Shown: positions 34,588 to 43,982 of the stretch, piece after piece | Position numbering within the stretch: position 1 is the first letter of the stretch | Layout: every line of letters begins with the position of its first letter | Assembly: GCF_004362525.1 (NCBI RefSeq) | Contig: NZ_SNXS01000001.1 | Coordinates: 358,520-422,519, forward strand | DNA length: 64,000 nucleotides | From: Roseateles toxinivorans | GTDB taxonomy: Bacteria > Pseudomonadota > Gammaproteobacteria > Burkholderiales > Burkholderiaceae_C | Reading direction: 5' to 3' | Program-made: the position numbers and the translations under genes | The notes under the pieces: model-generated | Told to the model about the DNA's origin: nothing | The model's database searches: none | The model's input: only the letters and a program-made list of their open reading frames with translations

Positions 34588-36477
34588 ATGAGCGTTTACA
34601 GCGAGTTCTATCAGCGGTCCGTCGAGCAGCCCGAGGCCTTCTGGGCCGAGCAGGCTCGGCTGATCGATTGGCAGCAGCCCTTCACGCAGGTCTGCGACTA
34701 CAGCGGGCCGCCGTTTGCGAACTGGTTTGTCGGCGGCCGCACCAATCTGTGCCACAACGCCGTGGACCGCCATGTGCTGACTCGCCCGGACCAGAATGCG
34801 CTGATCTTCGTCTCCACCGAGACCGGTCAGGAGCGCTGCTACAGCTTCCGCGAACTGCAGGCCGAGGTGCAGCGCATGGCCGCCTGCCTGCTGGCCCTGG
34901 GTGTGCAGCAGGGCGACCGCGTGCTGATCTATATGCCGATGATTCCCGAGGCGGCGTTTGCGATGCTGGCCTGTGCGCGCATCGGCGCTATCCACAGCGT
35001 GGTCTTCGGCGGTTTTGCCAGCGGCAGCCTGGCCAGCCGCATCGACGATGCGCAGCCGACGGTGATCGTCAGCGCCGATGCGGGGAGCCGTGCCGGCAAG
35101 GTCATCGCCTACAAGCCGCTGCTGGACGAGGCCATCGCGCTGGCCACCCACAAGCCGGGTCAGGTCTTGCTGGTGGACCGTGGCCTGGCGACCATGGCCA
35201 TGACCGCGGGCCGCGATGTGGCCTATGGCCCCCTGCGCGAGCAGCATCTGCACACCGAGGTGCCCTGCGTCTGGCTGCCATCCGAGCACATCAGCTACAC
35301 GCTCTACACCTCGGGCACCACCGGCAAGCCCAAGGGCGTGCAGCGCGACACCGGCGGCTATGCGGTTGCGCTGGCGGCGAGCATGAAGCACATCTATTGC
35401 GGACAGGCGGGAGAGACCTATTTCTCGACCAGCGATATCGGCTGGGTCGTCGGCCACAGCTATATCGTCTACGGCCCGTTGATTGCCGGCATGGCGACCA
35501 TCATGTACGAGGGTCTGCCGACGCGCCCGGATGCCGGCATCTGGTGGAGCCTGGTCGAGAAGTACAAGGTGACGGTGATGTTCAGCGCGCCCACCGCCGT
35601 GCGCGTGCTCAAGAAACAGGACCCGGCCCAGCTGAGCCGCTACGACCTGAGCTCGCTGCGCGCGCTGTTCCTGGCCGGCGAGCCGCTGGATGAGCCGACG
35701 GCGCGCTGGATCGCCGAGGCGCTGGGCAAGCCCATCATCGACAACTACTGGCAGACCGAGAGCGGCTGGCCGATCCTGAGCATTGCCAATGGAGTGGAGC
35801 GCAAGCCCAGCAAGTTCGGCAGCCCCGGCGTGCCGATGTATGGCTACAAGGTCAAGCTGCTGAACGAGAGCACCGGGGACGAGCTGACCGGCGCGAACCA
35901 GAAGGGCGTGGTGGTGATCGAGGGGCCGCTGCCGCCGGGCTGCATGCAGACCGTCTGGCGCGACGACGCCCGATTCGTCAACACCTACTGGAGCAGCGTG
36001 CCGGGGAAGCTGGTCTACAGCACCTTCGACTGGGGCGTGCGCGATGAGGACGGCTACTACTTCATCCTCGGTCGCACCGATGATGTGATCAATGTCGCCG
36101 GCCATCGTCTGGGCACGCGCGAGATCGAGGAGAGCATTGCCGCGCACCCGAATGTGGCCGAAGTCGCGGTGGTGGGCATTGCCGATGCGCTGAAGGGCCA
36201 GGTGGCGATCGCCTTTGCCGTGTTGAAGGACACCGCTGCGCTGACCGACACCGCCTTGGCACTGAAGCTGGAGGGCGAGATCATGAAGCGTGTCGACGAG
36301 TCGCTGGGCGCGGTGGCGCGGCCGGCGCGCGTGCGCTTTGTCAGCGTGCTGCCCAAGACCCGCTCGGGCAAGCTGCTGCGCCGCGCCATCCAGGCCGTGT
36401 GCGAGCAGCGCGACCCCGGCGACCTGACGACGATGGAAGACCCGGCCGCGCTGCAGCAGATCCGCGATCTGCTCTAG
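34588..36477 (+). CDS. prpE: Propionate-CoA ligase PrpE
   Basis: PrpE activates propionate to propionyl-CoA. The 629-residue protein starts MSVYSEFYQRSVEQPEAFW and shares the whole pattern of PrpE within the acetyl-CoA synthetase superfamily: the P-loop YTSGTTGKPKGVQRDTGG, YWQTESGWPI, the GRTDDVINVAGHRLGTREIE hinge and the acetylatable lysine region LPKTRSGKLLRR near residue 600. An ATG 27 bases upstream is possible, but GAGGAG lies just before 34588. No prpBCD genes are nearby. Confidence 0.93.
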   Translation: MSVYSEFYQRSVEQPEAFWAEQARLIDWQQPFTQVCDYSGPPFANWFVGGRTNLCHNAVDRHVLTRPDQNALIFVSTETGQERCYSFRELQAEVQRMAACLLALGVQQGDRVLIYMPMIPEAAFAMLACARIGAIHSVVFGGFASGSLASRIDDAQPTVIVSADAGSRAGKVIAYKPLLDEAIALATHKPGQVLLVDRGLATMAMTAGRDVAYGPLREQHLHTEVPCVWLPSEHISYTLYTSGTTGKPKGVQRDTGGYAVALAASMKHIYCGQAGETYFSTSDIGWVVGHSYIVYGPLIAGMATIMYEGLPTRPDAGIWWSLVEKYKVTVMFSAPTAVRVLKKQDPAQLSRYDLSSLRALFLAGEPLDEPTARWIAEALGKPIIDNYWQTESGWPILSIANGVERKPSKFGSPGVPMYGYKVKLLNESTGDELTGANQKGVVVIEGPLPPGCMQTVWRDDARFVNTYWSSVPGKLVYSTFDWGVRDEDGYYFILGRTDDVINVAGHRLGTREIEESIAAHPNVAEVAVVGIADALKGQVAIAFAVLKDTAALTDTALALKLEGEIMKRVDESLGAVARPARVRFVSVLPKTRSGKLLRRAIQAVCEQRDPGDLTTMEDPAALQQIRDLL

Positions 36478-36610
36478 GGGTTTCTTCGGGGGGCTGCTTG
36501 CAGTTCATCCCATCGGTTGCTGCTTTCGTCGCATCCGCCTCTTGTCCGGGGCCGGGCAGGGCACAATCCGCGCGCGCGCCGCGACCTGCGGCGCATCCGA
36601 CGGAGACCCC

Positions 36611-38593
36611 ATGAAGAGACCCCTGATCGCCGGCGCCTGCGCGCTCATGCTGCAAGCCAGCGCCATCCATGCCCAGACCCCGGCCTCGCTGCCCGGTCCG
36701 GCCTTTCCGCGGTTCTTGAGCGAGGGCGAGATCAAGGCCGCCTGCGACTCGGGCCTGAAGGGCGCGGGCGAGCGGGTCAAGACGCTGGAGAAGCGCGCCG
36801 TTGACAAGGGCTGGCTGGCCGCCCTGGATGATCTGTATGCCTACCAGGAAGACGTGCAGTACCCGATCGAGTTCGTGCTCAATGTGCACCCCGACAAGGC
36901 GGTGCGCGATGCCGCCCAGGCCTGCTCGCAGCGCTGGGCCGAGTTCAGTTCGGCGCTGGGCCAGAACGAGAAGGTCTACCGCAGTTTGAAGAAGGCACCC
37001 ACGGTTGATGCGATCGACCGCGAGCTGGTGCGCGTCAGCCTGGGCCAGTTCGAGGACAGCGGTGTGGCTCTGGCGGGCGCCAAGCGCACCCGTGCCAAGC
37101 AGATCCTGGACAAGCTCAACGAACTGAGCCAGGCCTTCGAGAAGAACATCCGTGACGCCGGCACGCAGGTTGCGTTCGACGAGGCCGAACTGAAGGGCGT
37201 GCCCGAGTCGGTGTGGAAGAACGCCAAGCGCGACGCCGCCGGCAAGATCCTGCTGGGTCTGGACTACCCGAGCTACATCCCGGTGCTGCAAAGTGCCGAG
37301 AACGGCGCCACCCGCGAGCGCATGTGGCGGGCCAAGATGAACGAGGGCGGCGAGCCCAATCTGAAGCTGCTGTCCGAGATCACCACGCTGCGCAACGAGT
37401 ACGCCAAGCTGTTCGGCTTCGACAACTACGTGGACTTCAATCTGCGCCGCCGCATGGCCAAGGACGGCAAGACCGCCTGGAAGTTCCTGGACGAGGTCAA
37501 GACCGCGGTGACCGAGGGTGAGCGCAGCGATCTGGTCGATCTGCGCGCGGCCAAGGCCCAGCACCTGGGCCTCGCGCCCGAGGCCGTCAAGGTCGAGCGC
37601 TGGGATGCCACCTTCTATGCCGAGCGCGTGCGCCTGCAGCGCTACAGCGTTGACCAGGAGGCCTTCCGCCAGTACTTCCCGCCGCAGGAGAGCCTGCTGT
37701 TCGCGATGCGCATCATCGAGAAGATGATGGGCGTCAAGTACACCGCAGTGAAGGCCGAGCTCTGGCATCCGGAGGCGCAGGCCTTCGTGGTCAGCGACGC
37801 GGCCAGCGGCAAGGCCCTGGCGACGATGTATGTGGACCTCTATCCGCGCGACGGCAAGTACAACCATGCCGCCGTCTGGCCGCTGCGTTCCAGCAGCACC
37901 CGCCTGGGCCGCACGCCGACGGCGGCCCTGGTCGTCAACTTCGATCGCAAGGGCCTGACCCTGGACGAGGTCGAGACGCTGCTGCACGAGCTGGGCCATG
38001 CGGTGCACAACAACCTCTCCAACACCCGCTATGCCGCTCAGGGCGGCACGGCGGTGATGCATGACTTCGTCGAGGCGCCGTCGCAGATGCTGGAGGACTG
38101 GGTCTATGACAAGAAGGTGCTGCGCCTGATGGCCGATGTCTGTGCCACCTGCAAGCCGGTGCCCGATGAGCTGGTCGACAAGGCGGTTGCCGCAAAGAAC
38201 TTCGGCAAGGGCTCGCTGTACAGCCGCCAGCATCTGTTTGCCAGTTATGACCTGGCCCTGCACGGCGCCCAGGTGAGCGACCCGATGGCGCTGTGGACCA
38301 AGATGGAGGGCGCCACGCCGCTGGGCTATGTGCCGGGCACGCGGTTCCCGGCCGGTTTCGGGCACATCGCCAGCCACTACGGCGCCGGCTATTACGGCTA
38401 TCTGTGGAGCCTGGTGGTGGCGATGGATCTGCGCACCGAGTTCAAGGCGGACAAGCTGGGCACGGCCGTGGGCCAGCGCTACCGCAACGTGGTGCTGGGC
38501 AATGGCGGTCAGCGTCCGGCGCCCGAGCTGGTGAGCGAGTTCCTGAAGCGCGAGTCCAACTCCAAGGCCTTTTACGACTACCTTAAGAAGTAA
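36611..38593 (+). CDS. Secreted M3-family metallopeptidase (thimet oligopeptidase-like)
   Basis: The 660-residue protein has a signal peptide MKRPLIAGACALMLQASAIH followed by AQTPAS, so it is probably periplasmic. The zinc motif HELGH has H459, E460 and H463, and a second helix downstream carries the third ligand region HDFVEAPSQMLEDW. It belongs to the thimet oligopeptidase/Dcp group, which trims short peptides. E. coli Dcp and OpdA have no signal peptide, so the periplasmic location distinguishes this member. The start at 36611 was chosen for the signal peptide. Confidence 0.9.
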   Translation: MKRPLIAGACALMLQASAIHAQTPASLPGPAFPRFLSEGEIKAACDSGLKGAGERVKTLEKRAVDKGWLAALDDLYAYQEDVQYPIEFVLNVHPDKAVRDAAQACSQRWAEFSSALGQNEKVYRSLKKAPTVDAIDRELVRVSLGQFEDSGVALAGAKRTRAKQILDKLNELSQAFEKNIRDAGTQVAFDEAELKGVPESVWKNAKRDAAGKILLGLDYPSYIPVLQSAENGATRERMWRAKMNEGGEPNLKLLSEITTLRNEYAKLFGFDNYVDFNLRRRMAKDGKTAWKFLDEVKTAVTEGERSDLVDLRAAKAQHLGLAPEAVKVERWDATFYAERVRLQRYSVDQEAFRQYFPPQESLLFAMRIIEKMMGVKYTAVKAELWHPEAQAFVVSDAASGKALATMYVDLYPRDGKYNHAAVWPLRSSSTRLGRTPTAALVVNFDRKGLTLDEVETLLHELGHAVHNNLSNTRYAAQGGTAVMHDFVEAPSQMLEDWVYDKKVLRLMADVCATCKPVPDELVDKAVAAKNFGKGSLYSRQHLFASYDLALHGAQVSDPMALWTKMEGATPLGYVPGTRFPAGFGHIASHYGAGYYGYLWSLVVAMDLRTEFKADKLGTAVGQRYRNVVLGNGGQRPAPELVSEFLKRESNSKAFYDYLKK

Positions 38594-38647
38594 TCGGTCC
38601 GTGGTCGGGAACGGGGTCCTCATGCCGGAGTCGTCGATACTTCGGGC

Positions 38648-40093
38648 ATGAGTGATCCCTCCCCGCGCCCGGTGCTGACACCCGCCGCCCGGCGCTTCCT
38701 GCCCTGGGTCGTGGCGTTGGCGTTCTTCATGCAGACGCTGGACACGACCATTCTCAATACCGCCCTGCCAGGCATGGCAAGGGACCTGGGTGAGAACCCG
38801 CTGCGCATGCAGTCGGCCGTGGTGGCCTACATGCTGACGGTGGCGCTGCTGATACCGGCCTCGGGCTGGCTGGCGGACCGCTTCGGTACCCGCACGCTTT
38901 TCCTGTGGGCGATCGGCCTGTTCAGCGCCGGCTCGCTGGCCTGCGCGCTGAGCAGCTCGCTGAACATGCTGGTCGCCGCGCGGGTGCTGCAGGGGGTGGG
39001 CGGCGCGCTGCTGGTGCCGGTGGGCCGGCTGACCGTGCTGCGCGCCTTTCCGCGCGAGGAATTCCTGCCGGTGATGACCTTCATCGCCATTCCCGGACTG
39101 GTCGGTCCGCTGATCGGCCCGGCGCTGGGCGGCCTGCTGGTCGAGTACGTCAGCTGGCACTGGATCTTCCTGATCAATCTGCCGGTCGGTGTGGCCGGCG
39201 TGCTGGCCAGCCTGCGCTTCATGCCGCAGCTGAAGAGCCAGCGCGCGGCGCCGTTCGATTGGGGCGGCTATGTGCTGTTCAGCCTGGGGCTGATGCTGCT
39301 GTCGGTGGCACTGCAGGGTTTTGGCGAGCAGATGGTGGGCTCGGCCGTGGCCATGGTGCTGCTGGTGGCCGGAGTGGCCAGCATGATGGCCTACTGGCTG
39401 CACGCCGCACGCGCGCCCGAGCCGCTGTTCAGCATGGTGCTGTTCACCATTCCGACCTACCGGATCGGCATCATCGGCAATGTGTTCGCGCGCCTGGGCA
39501 GTGGCGCCACGCCGTTCCTGATGCCGATGTTTCTGCAGCTGGGCCTGGGCTTCTCGCCCAGCGCGGCCGGCCTGTCCATGGTGCCCACGGTGATGGGCGC
39601 CATGCTGACCAAGACGGTGGCCATCAAGCTGATCAAGCGCTTGGGCTACCGGCGGGTGCTGGTCGCCAACACGCTGGCCCTGGGCGCGATGATCGCCAGT
39701 TTCGCGCTGGTGGACCGGCACACCACCCATCTGTGGCTGGCCCTGCATCTGGGTCTGTTCGGCATGATCAACAGCATGCAGTTCACGGCGATGAACACGC
39801 TCACGCTGGGGGATCTGGATGCCGCCACGGCCAGCAGCGGCAACAGCCTGCTGTCGGTGGTGATGCAGCTGTCGATGAGCCTGGGCGTTGCAACCTCAAG
39901 CACCTTGCTGCTGCTGTTCTCGGGCGTCGGCAATGTGCACTCGGTCCTGGGAGCCGGCATCGATCTGGTGCCGGCCTTTCACGCCACCTATCTGGCGATT
40001 GGCAGCATGGCGGCGCTGGCCTCGTTCATCTTCTACCAGCTGCGCCACCACGAGGGGGCCCGCGACGCGCAGGACACGATGGGGCAGGAGTAG
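38648..40093 (+). CDS. DHA2-family MFS multidrug transporter (MdtD-like)
   Basis: The 481-residue protein has the 14-helix DHA2 pattern: an N-terminal helix with FFMQTLDTTILNTALPGMA, the motif A loop GWLADRFGTRTLFLWA, the antiporter-type motif C in helix 5 (FIAIPGLVGPLIGPALGGLL), and IGMINS/LDAATASSGNSLLS near the C-terminal half. It resembles E. coli MdtD and EmrB-related pumps. The substrate is not known. The gene stands alone and converges with the HAD gene across only 3 bp. Confidence 0.9.
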   Translation: MSDPSPRPVLTPAARRFLPWVVALAFFMQTLDTTILNTALPGMARDLGENPLRMQSAVVAYMLTVALLIPASGWLADRFGTRTLFLWAIGLFSAGSLACALSSSLNMLVAARVLQGVGGALLVPVGRLTVLRAFPREEFLPVMTFIAIPGLVGPLIGPALGGLLVEYVSWHWIFLINLPVGVAGVLASLRFMPQLKSQRAAPFDWGGYVLFSLGLMLLSVALQGFGEQMVGSAVAMVLLVAGVASMMAYWLHAARAPEPLFSMVLFTIPTYRIGIIGNVFARLGSGATPFLMPMFLQLGLGFSPSAAGLSMVPTVMGAMLTKTVAIKLIKRLGYRRVLVANTLALGAMIASFALVDRHTTHLWLALHLGLFGMINSMQFTAMNTLTLGDLDAATASSGNSLLSVVMQLSMSLGVATSSTLLLLFSGVGNVHSVLGAGIDLVPAFHATYLAIGSMAALASFIFYQLRHHEGARDAQDTMGQE

Positions 40094-40096
40094 CCT

Positions 40097-40939
40097 TCAG
40101 CGGCCCCGGGCCCAGTCGGCGTCGATGAAGCGCAACACGCTGTCTTCGTCGTGATGGCCGATGACCTGGTGCGCATGGCGCTTCAGCTCGTCGATGGCGT
40201 TGGCCATGGCAATGCCGCGGTGGGCCGCGCGCATCATGCCGACATCGTTGATCTGGTCGCCGAACACGACGATCTCGCGCTCATGCAGGCCATAGCGCTC
40301 GGCCAGCGTCTTGATCGCCTGATCCTTGGTGGCTCGGCGGTCGTGCACGGTGAGCCAGAACCAGCCGGGCAGATAGAGGTCATCGGCCAGATGGCATTCA
40401 ACGCGCTCGCCGAACCTGGTCTCGATCTCGGCTTCCAGCGCCTGCAGCGGCCCCTCGCGATCGACGACCACAAAGGTCACCGCCGGATCGATCAACTCGT
40501 CCTGCAGCCGCTCGGCGCGACGCAGCCGCGGGTCGCGATTGGCGATGCGTTCTTCGATGAAGCGCTGCTGGCCGTGGTTCTGCGCCTCGATATGGAACAG
40601 GTGGTCACCGCGCGGTCCATGAGTCGCGAAGAAGGGCGTCAGGCCCAACCGGACGATCAACGCGAACACCTCCTGCGCCAGGGCCGGCTCCATCGCATGG
40701 ACCAGCTCATGCTTGCAGGTCGCCATCTCGCTGATGCAGGCGCCGTTGGTCGAGATCACCGGCAGCCGCAGCGGCAGATCGCCAAGCAGATGTCGGATCG
40801 ACGAGACATGGCGCGCGCTGGCCACGGTGAACAGCAGGCCCTCGTCGAGCAAGCGGGTCAGGCCCGTGCGGGTGCGGTCGGAAAGCCTGCCGGACCTGTC
40901 CAGCAAGGTGCCGTCCAGGTCGGACACATACAGAGTCAT
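40097..40939 (-). CDS. Cof-type HAD family sugar-phosphatase-like hydrolase
   Basis: The 280-residue protein begins MTLYVSDLDGTLLDRSGRLS, the DxDGT nucleophile motif of HAD hydrolases, and ends with IVVFGDQINDVGMMRAAHRG and IAMANAIDEL (motif IV, GDxxNDxxM), with a C2-type cap between. The metal-binding D is present. These enzymes dephosphorylate sugar phosphates, FMN or similar, with broad activity. It is 15 bp downstream of the PhoH gene on the same strand. Confidence 0.9.
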   Translation of the reverse strand: MTLYVSDLDGTLLDRSGRLSDRTRTGLTRLLDEGLLFTVASARHVSSIRHLLGDLPLRLPVISTNGACISEMATCKHELVHAMEPALAQEVFALIVRLGLTPFFATHGPRGDHLFHIEAQNHGQQRFIEERIANRDPRLRRAERLQDELIDPAVTFVVVDREGPLQALEAEIETRFGERVECHLADDLYLPGWFWLTVHDRRATKDQAIKTLAERYGLHEREIVVFGDQINDVGMMRAAHRGIAMANAIDELKRHAHQVIGHHDEDSVLRFIDADWARGR

Positions 40940-40954
40940 GTCAAGGCGCGCGCG

Positions 40955-42679
40955 TCAGAGCACATCGGACGCGAAGTCCGCCAGTCGCGAACGCTCGCCA
41001 CGCGCCAAGGTCACATGCCCGCCATGGGCCCAGCCCTTGAAGCGATCCACCGCATAGGTCAGGCCCGAGCTGCCCTCGGTCAGATAGGGCGTGTCGATCT
41101 GCGCCAGATTGCCCAGGCAGATGATCTTGGTGCCTGGGCCGGCACGGGTGATCAGGGTCTTCATCTGCTTGGGGGTCAGGTTTTGCGCCTCGTCGATGAT
41201 GACGAACTTGTTCAAGAAGGTGCGGCCGCGCATGAAGTTCAGGCTCTTGATCTTGATCTTGCTGCGCACCAGGTCATTGGTGGCGGCACGCCCCCATTCG
41301 CCGGCACCGCTGTCGCCGCGGGCCAGGACCTCGAGGTTGTCGTCCAGCGCGCCCATCCAGGGGCTCATCTTCTCTTCCTCGGTGCCGGGCAGGAAGCCGA
41401 TGTCCTCACCGACCGGCACCGTCACGCGGGTGACGATGATCTCGGTGTAGCGGCGGTCGTCCAGCACCTGCGACAGGGCGGAAGCCAAGGTCATCAGGGT
41501 CTTGCCGGTGCCGGCCGTGCCGGTCAGCGTGATGAAGTCGCAGTCCGGATCCATCAGCAGGTTCAGCGCGAAGTTCTGTTCGCGATTGCGCGCGGCCACG
41601 CCCCAGACGGCATTCTTCTGGTGGCTGTAGTCCTTCAGGGTGCGCAGCACGGCATGCTTGCCGGTGATTTCGGTCACCTTGGCGTACAGCGAGGTGGCGC
41701 CTGGGGCTTCCAGATAGACGAACTGGTTGACCATCAACGCCGGCACCATGGGCCCGCTGATGCGGTAATAGGTCAGGCCGGCCTGCTGCCAGCTCTCCAT
41801 GGTCTTGCCATGGTGCTCCCAGAAATCGGCCGGCAGGGGCAGCACGCCGGTGTAGAGCAGATCGCCGTCTTCCAGCGTCTTGTCATTGAAGTAGTCTTCG
41901 GCGGGCAGGCCCAGCGCGCGGGCCTTGATGCGCATATTGATGTCCTTGGACACCAGCACCACCTCGCGCTTGGGCTGCTGCTTGCGCAGCGCCTGGACCA
42001 CGGCCAGGATCTGGTTGTCGGCCTTGCCCTGGGGCAGGCCGGCGGGCAGCACCGTCTCCATCAGGCCGGTCTGGAAGAACAGCTTGCCGCCGGCCTCGCG
42101 GTGGCCGGTGTGGGCCAGGGACAGGCCCTCCGCCATGTCCTCGGCCGTGTTCTTGCTACCGCTGGGCAGGCTGGCAGCCAGCGCGTCCAGCTCTCGGCTG
42201 ACCTGGCGCACATTGCGCGAGACCTCGGTCATGCCCTTCTTGTGACCGTCCAGCTCCTCCAGCGTGATCATTGGCAGATAGATGTCATGTTCCTCGAATC
42301 GGAACAGCGACATCGGGTCATGCATCAGCACATTGGTGTCGAGCACGAACAGCTTGGCCGGGCCGGTGCCACGCGGCTTGCGGGTGCGCGGCTCTGGCGA
42401 CTTGCGGTTGGCCGCGCCGTTGTGGGCCGGCAGTATCAATGGGGCAGGGCTGCTGGGCGCCGGCGGCAGGCTGACCGGTGCCTTGGCCTTGGCCTGAGGG
42501 GTCGGGGCTGGAGGGGCGACCGCCACGGCCGCAGCGGTGACACTGGTTTCGCGAGCCGGCGCGGGTGCCGGGCGCGGGCGGGCGGCGCTGGGGCTTTTTC
42601 GGGCTGCGGTGGCCGTGGCTTCAAAGTCGGCTGCGGAGAGGAGGCTGGCTCGTTTTGCGGGTGGCTTGGGCAGAGGCAT
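40955..42679 (-). CDS. PhoH family ATPase with N-terminal PIN domain
   Basis: The 574-residue protein has an Ala/Pro-rich low-complexity start (about 15-100), a PIN-domain ribonuclease module with the acidic residues of KLFVLDTNVLMHDPMSLF and LVSKDINMRIKARALGL, and a C-terminal PhoH ATPase with Walker A LTGTAGTGKTLM near residue 386 and Walker B KFVIIDEAQNLTP. PIN-PhoH (PhoH2-like/YlaK) proteins act as RNA helicases/ribonucleases in other bacteria. A terminator separates it from the upstream peroxiredoxin gene, so it has its own promoter. Confidence 0.92.
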   Translation of the reverse strand: MPLPKPPAKRASLLSAADFEATATAARKSPSAARPRPAPAPARETSVTAAAVAVAPPAPTPQAKAKAPVSLPPAPSSPAPLILPAHNGAANRKSPEPRTRKPRGTGPAKLFVLDTNVLMHDPMSLFRFEEHDIYLPMITLEELDGHKKGMTEVSRNVRQVSRELDALAASLPSGSKNTAEDMAEGLSLAHTGHREAGGKLFFQTGLMETVLPAGLPQGKADNQILAVVQALRKQQPKREVVLVSKDINMRIKARALGLPAEDYFNDKTLEDGDLLYTGVLPLPADFWEHHGKTMESWQQAGLTYYRISGPMVPALMVNQFVYLEAPGATSLYAKVTEITGKHAVLRTLKDYSHQKNAVWGVAARNREQNFALNLLMDPDCDFITLTGTAGTGKTLMTLASALSQVLDDRRYTEIIVTRVTVPVGEDIGFLPGTEEEKMSPWMGALDDNLEVLARGDSGAGEWGRAATNDLVRSKIKIKSLNFMRGRTFLNKFVIIDEAQNLTPKQMKTLITRAGPGTKIICLGNLAQIDTPYLTEGSSGLTYAVDRFKGWAHGGHVTLARGERSRLADFASDVL

Positions 42680-42709
42680 GTGGGCGTCTTCAAACAGGCT
42701 ATGAGGGCC

Positions 42710-42745
42710 AAAAAAGCAAAAAGCCGCACAGTCGGCTGTACGGCT
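42710..42745 (-). terminator. Rho-independent terminator downstream of bcp
   Basis: On the minus strand a 10-bp stem with one mismatch (AGCCG-ACAG paired across a 4-nt loop, 42722-42745) is followed by a T-rich tract TTTTGCTTTTTT (42721 to 42710). It would end transcripts coming from the peroxiredoxin gene before phoH, whose start is only 31 bp further on. Confidence 0.6.
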
Positions 42746-42851
42746 TCAGGGAAGTTCGTGGTTCACGCAGGGGCGTGGTTCGCGTCACGGGCATGGAATC
42801 ATTATGCACAAGTCGATGTGACACTCCCGCCACGCGACGCAGCGCAAATAC

Positions 42852-42882
42852 GACAAAAGCCGACACGAGGTCGGCTTTTGTC
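42852..42882. terminator. Strong symmetrical hairpin (13-bp stem) after bcp
   Basis: A perfect 13-bp stem GACAAAAGCCGAC/GTCGGCTTTTGTC encloses the 5-nt loop ACGAG. The stem itself contains the A-run and T-run, so it can terminate transcription on either strand; the minus-strand peroxiredoxin gene ends 18 bp away. Together with the hairpin at 42710-42745 it makes a double terminator. Confidence 0.75.
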
Positions 42883-42900
42883 ACAAACAAGGCAAACCGA

Positions 42901-43377
42901 TCAGACGGCTTTTTTCAGCCCCTTGACGGCCTTGAGGACTTCGTCCACATGGCCGGCCACCTTGATGCCGCGCCATTCTGCACGCAGCACGCCGGCACCA
43001 TCGATCAGGAAGGTCGAGCGCTCGATGCCCTTGACCTTCTTGCCGTACATGATCTTGTTCTTGACCACGCCGAACATATGGCACAGCTTTTCTTCTGTGT
43101 CGGCGATCAGTTCGAACGGCAGTTCAAGGTTCTGCTTGAACTTGTCGTGTGAAGCCATATTGTCTCGAGACACGCCCAGCACCACGGCCCCAGCCTTCAC
43201 AAAATCCTTGTGACGGTCACGGAACTGCATTGCTTCGGTTGTACAACCGGGCGTATTGTCTTTGGGGTAGAAGTAGAGCACGACGGCTTGACCTGCGTAG
43301 GTCTGCGGCGTGAACTTCACACCGCCGGTGGCGAGTGCTTCAAGTTCCGGGAGGGTTTTATTGAGCGCTGGCGTCAT
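42901..43377 (-). CDS. bcp: Thioredoxin-dependent peroxiredoxin (Bcp/PrxQ family)
   Basis: This enzyme reduces peroxides in the cytoplasm. The 158-residue protein has the peroxidatic C45 in YPKDNTPGCTTEAMQF. In E. coli Bcp the resolving cysteine follows five residues later, but here that position is M50. The only other cysteine is C99 (EKLCHMFG), which may resolve or leave the enzyme as a 1-Cys form. Length and the KDNTPGCT signature match the family. A good -10 box lies about 47 bp upstream. Confidence 0.9.
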   Translation of the reverse strand: MTPALNKTLPELEALATGGVKFTPQTYAGQAVVLYFYPKDNTPGCTTEAMQFRDRHKDFVKAGAVVLGVSRDNMASHDKFKQNLELPFELIADTEEKLCHMFGVVKNKIMYGKKVKGIERSTFLIDGAGVLRAEWRGIKVAGHVDEVLKAVKGLKKAV

Positions 43378-43423
43378 GAGGCGTTCTGCACAGAGGTATG
43401 TGCCCTTGTGGGCATAGCCCGCA

Positions 43424-43429
43424 ATTATA
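43424..43429 (-). promoter_or_regulatory. Sigma-70 -10 element of bcp
   Basis: The minus strand reads CCGTATAATTGCG here, a perfect TATAAT 46 bp before the bcp ATG. No good TTGACA lies at 17 bp spacing. A short inverted repeat TGCCC/GGGCA follows in the presumed leader (about 43401-43414). Confidence 0.5.
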
Positions 43430-43498
43430 CGGTCTGATCAGGCCCGCTCCGGCCGAGTCGTGAGAGAAGTCTCGAATCGGCCCCTGTCCGCGGGGCGC

Positions 43499-43873
43499 TC
43501 AGCTCTCGATCAACAGGGCCGCCAGCACCGCCCGGCCCTCGCTGGCCAGCACGTTGTAGGTGCGGCAGGCGGCGGCCAGATCCATGGTTTCCATACCGAT
43601 GCGGGCGTCTATCAGGCTGCGGTACAGGGCCGCAGTGGCAAAGCGGATCTTGGCGCCGCTGCCGAAAATCACCAGTTCCGGCTTCAGCGCAAGGATCTGC
43701 TCGAAGTGGCCGGCCTGCAGGTCGGGAAAGCGACTCACCGGCCACTCCTGCACCTCGCCCTGCCAGGGCACCAGCAGGCTGCGGCCGTGCGGCCGGCCGT
43801 TGACCCAGACCTGGCTGGCATCATGGCGGGAGATGCTGTTGCCGCCCATCGGTTCGTCGAGTTGAAACTTCAT
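43499..43873 (-). CDS. Mth938-like (DUF498) domain protein
   Basis: This 124-residue protein starts MKFQLDEPMGGNSISRHDAS and contains LALKPELVIFGSGAKIRFAT, the typical Mth938/DUF498 core (a three-layer beta-beta-alpha fold), and EGRAVLAALLIES at the end. Homologues occur next to respiratory complex I assembly genes in eukaryotes (NDUFAF3), but bacterial function is unknown. The longer open frame upstream has no domain and runs through the promoter of the aminotransferase, so the ATG at 43873 was chosen. Confidence 0.88.
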   Translation of the reverse strand: MKFQLDEPMGGNSISRHDASQVWVNGRPHGRSLLVPWQGEVQEWPVSRFPDLQAGHFEQILALKPELVIFGSGAKIRFATAALYRSLIDARIGMETMDLAAACRTYNVLASEGRAVLAALLIES

Positions 43874-43931
43874 CCGTGGCCTGTTATTCCTTGGCAGCAA
43901 GGCGCTGTGATTAAATTGTATCTTTTGCAGT

Positions 43932-43947
43932 GCAGCAAACTTGCTGC
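43932..43947. promoter_or_regulatory. Inverted repeat GCAGCAA-AC-TTGCTGC upstream of the aminotransferase gene
   Basis: Perfect 7-bp arms with a 2-bp centre lie in the 109-bp region between the divergent Mth938-like and aminotransferase genes, 35 bp before the latter's probable start. The size and position suit a dimeric regulator site. No T-tract follows, so it is not a terminator. Confidence 0.35.
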
Positions 43948-43982
43948 CATGCAAAGGCCCCGCCCACTCAGGAGTTCCCGTC

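Noticed and set aside
36341-39748. Open frame of 1135 codons on the minus strand across prpE, the M3 peptidase and the DHA2 gene
   Set aside because: It is antisense to three well-supported genes, has the composition of a shadow frame and crosses gene borders.
40151-43213. Open frame of 1020 codons on the plus strand opposite the HAD, PhoH and Bcp genes
   Set aside because: The minus-strand genes have full domain evidence; the plus-strand frame is compositionally biased.
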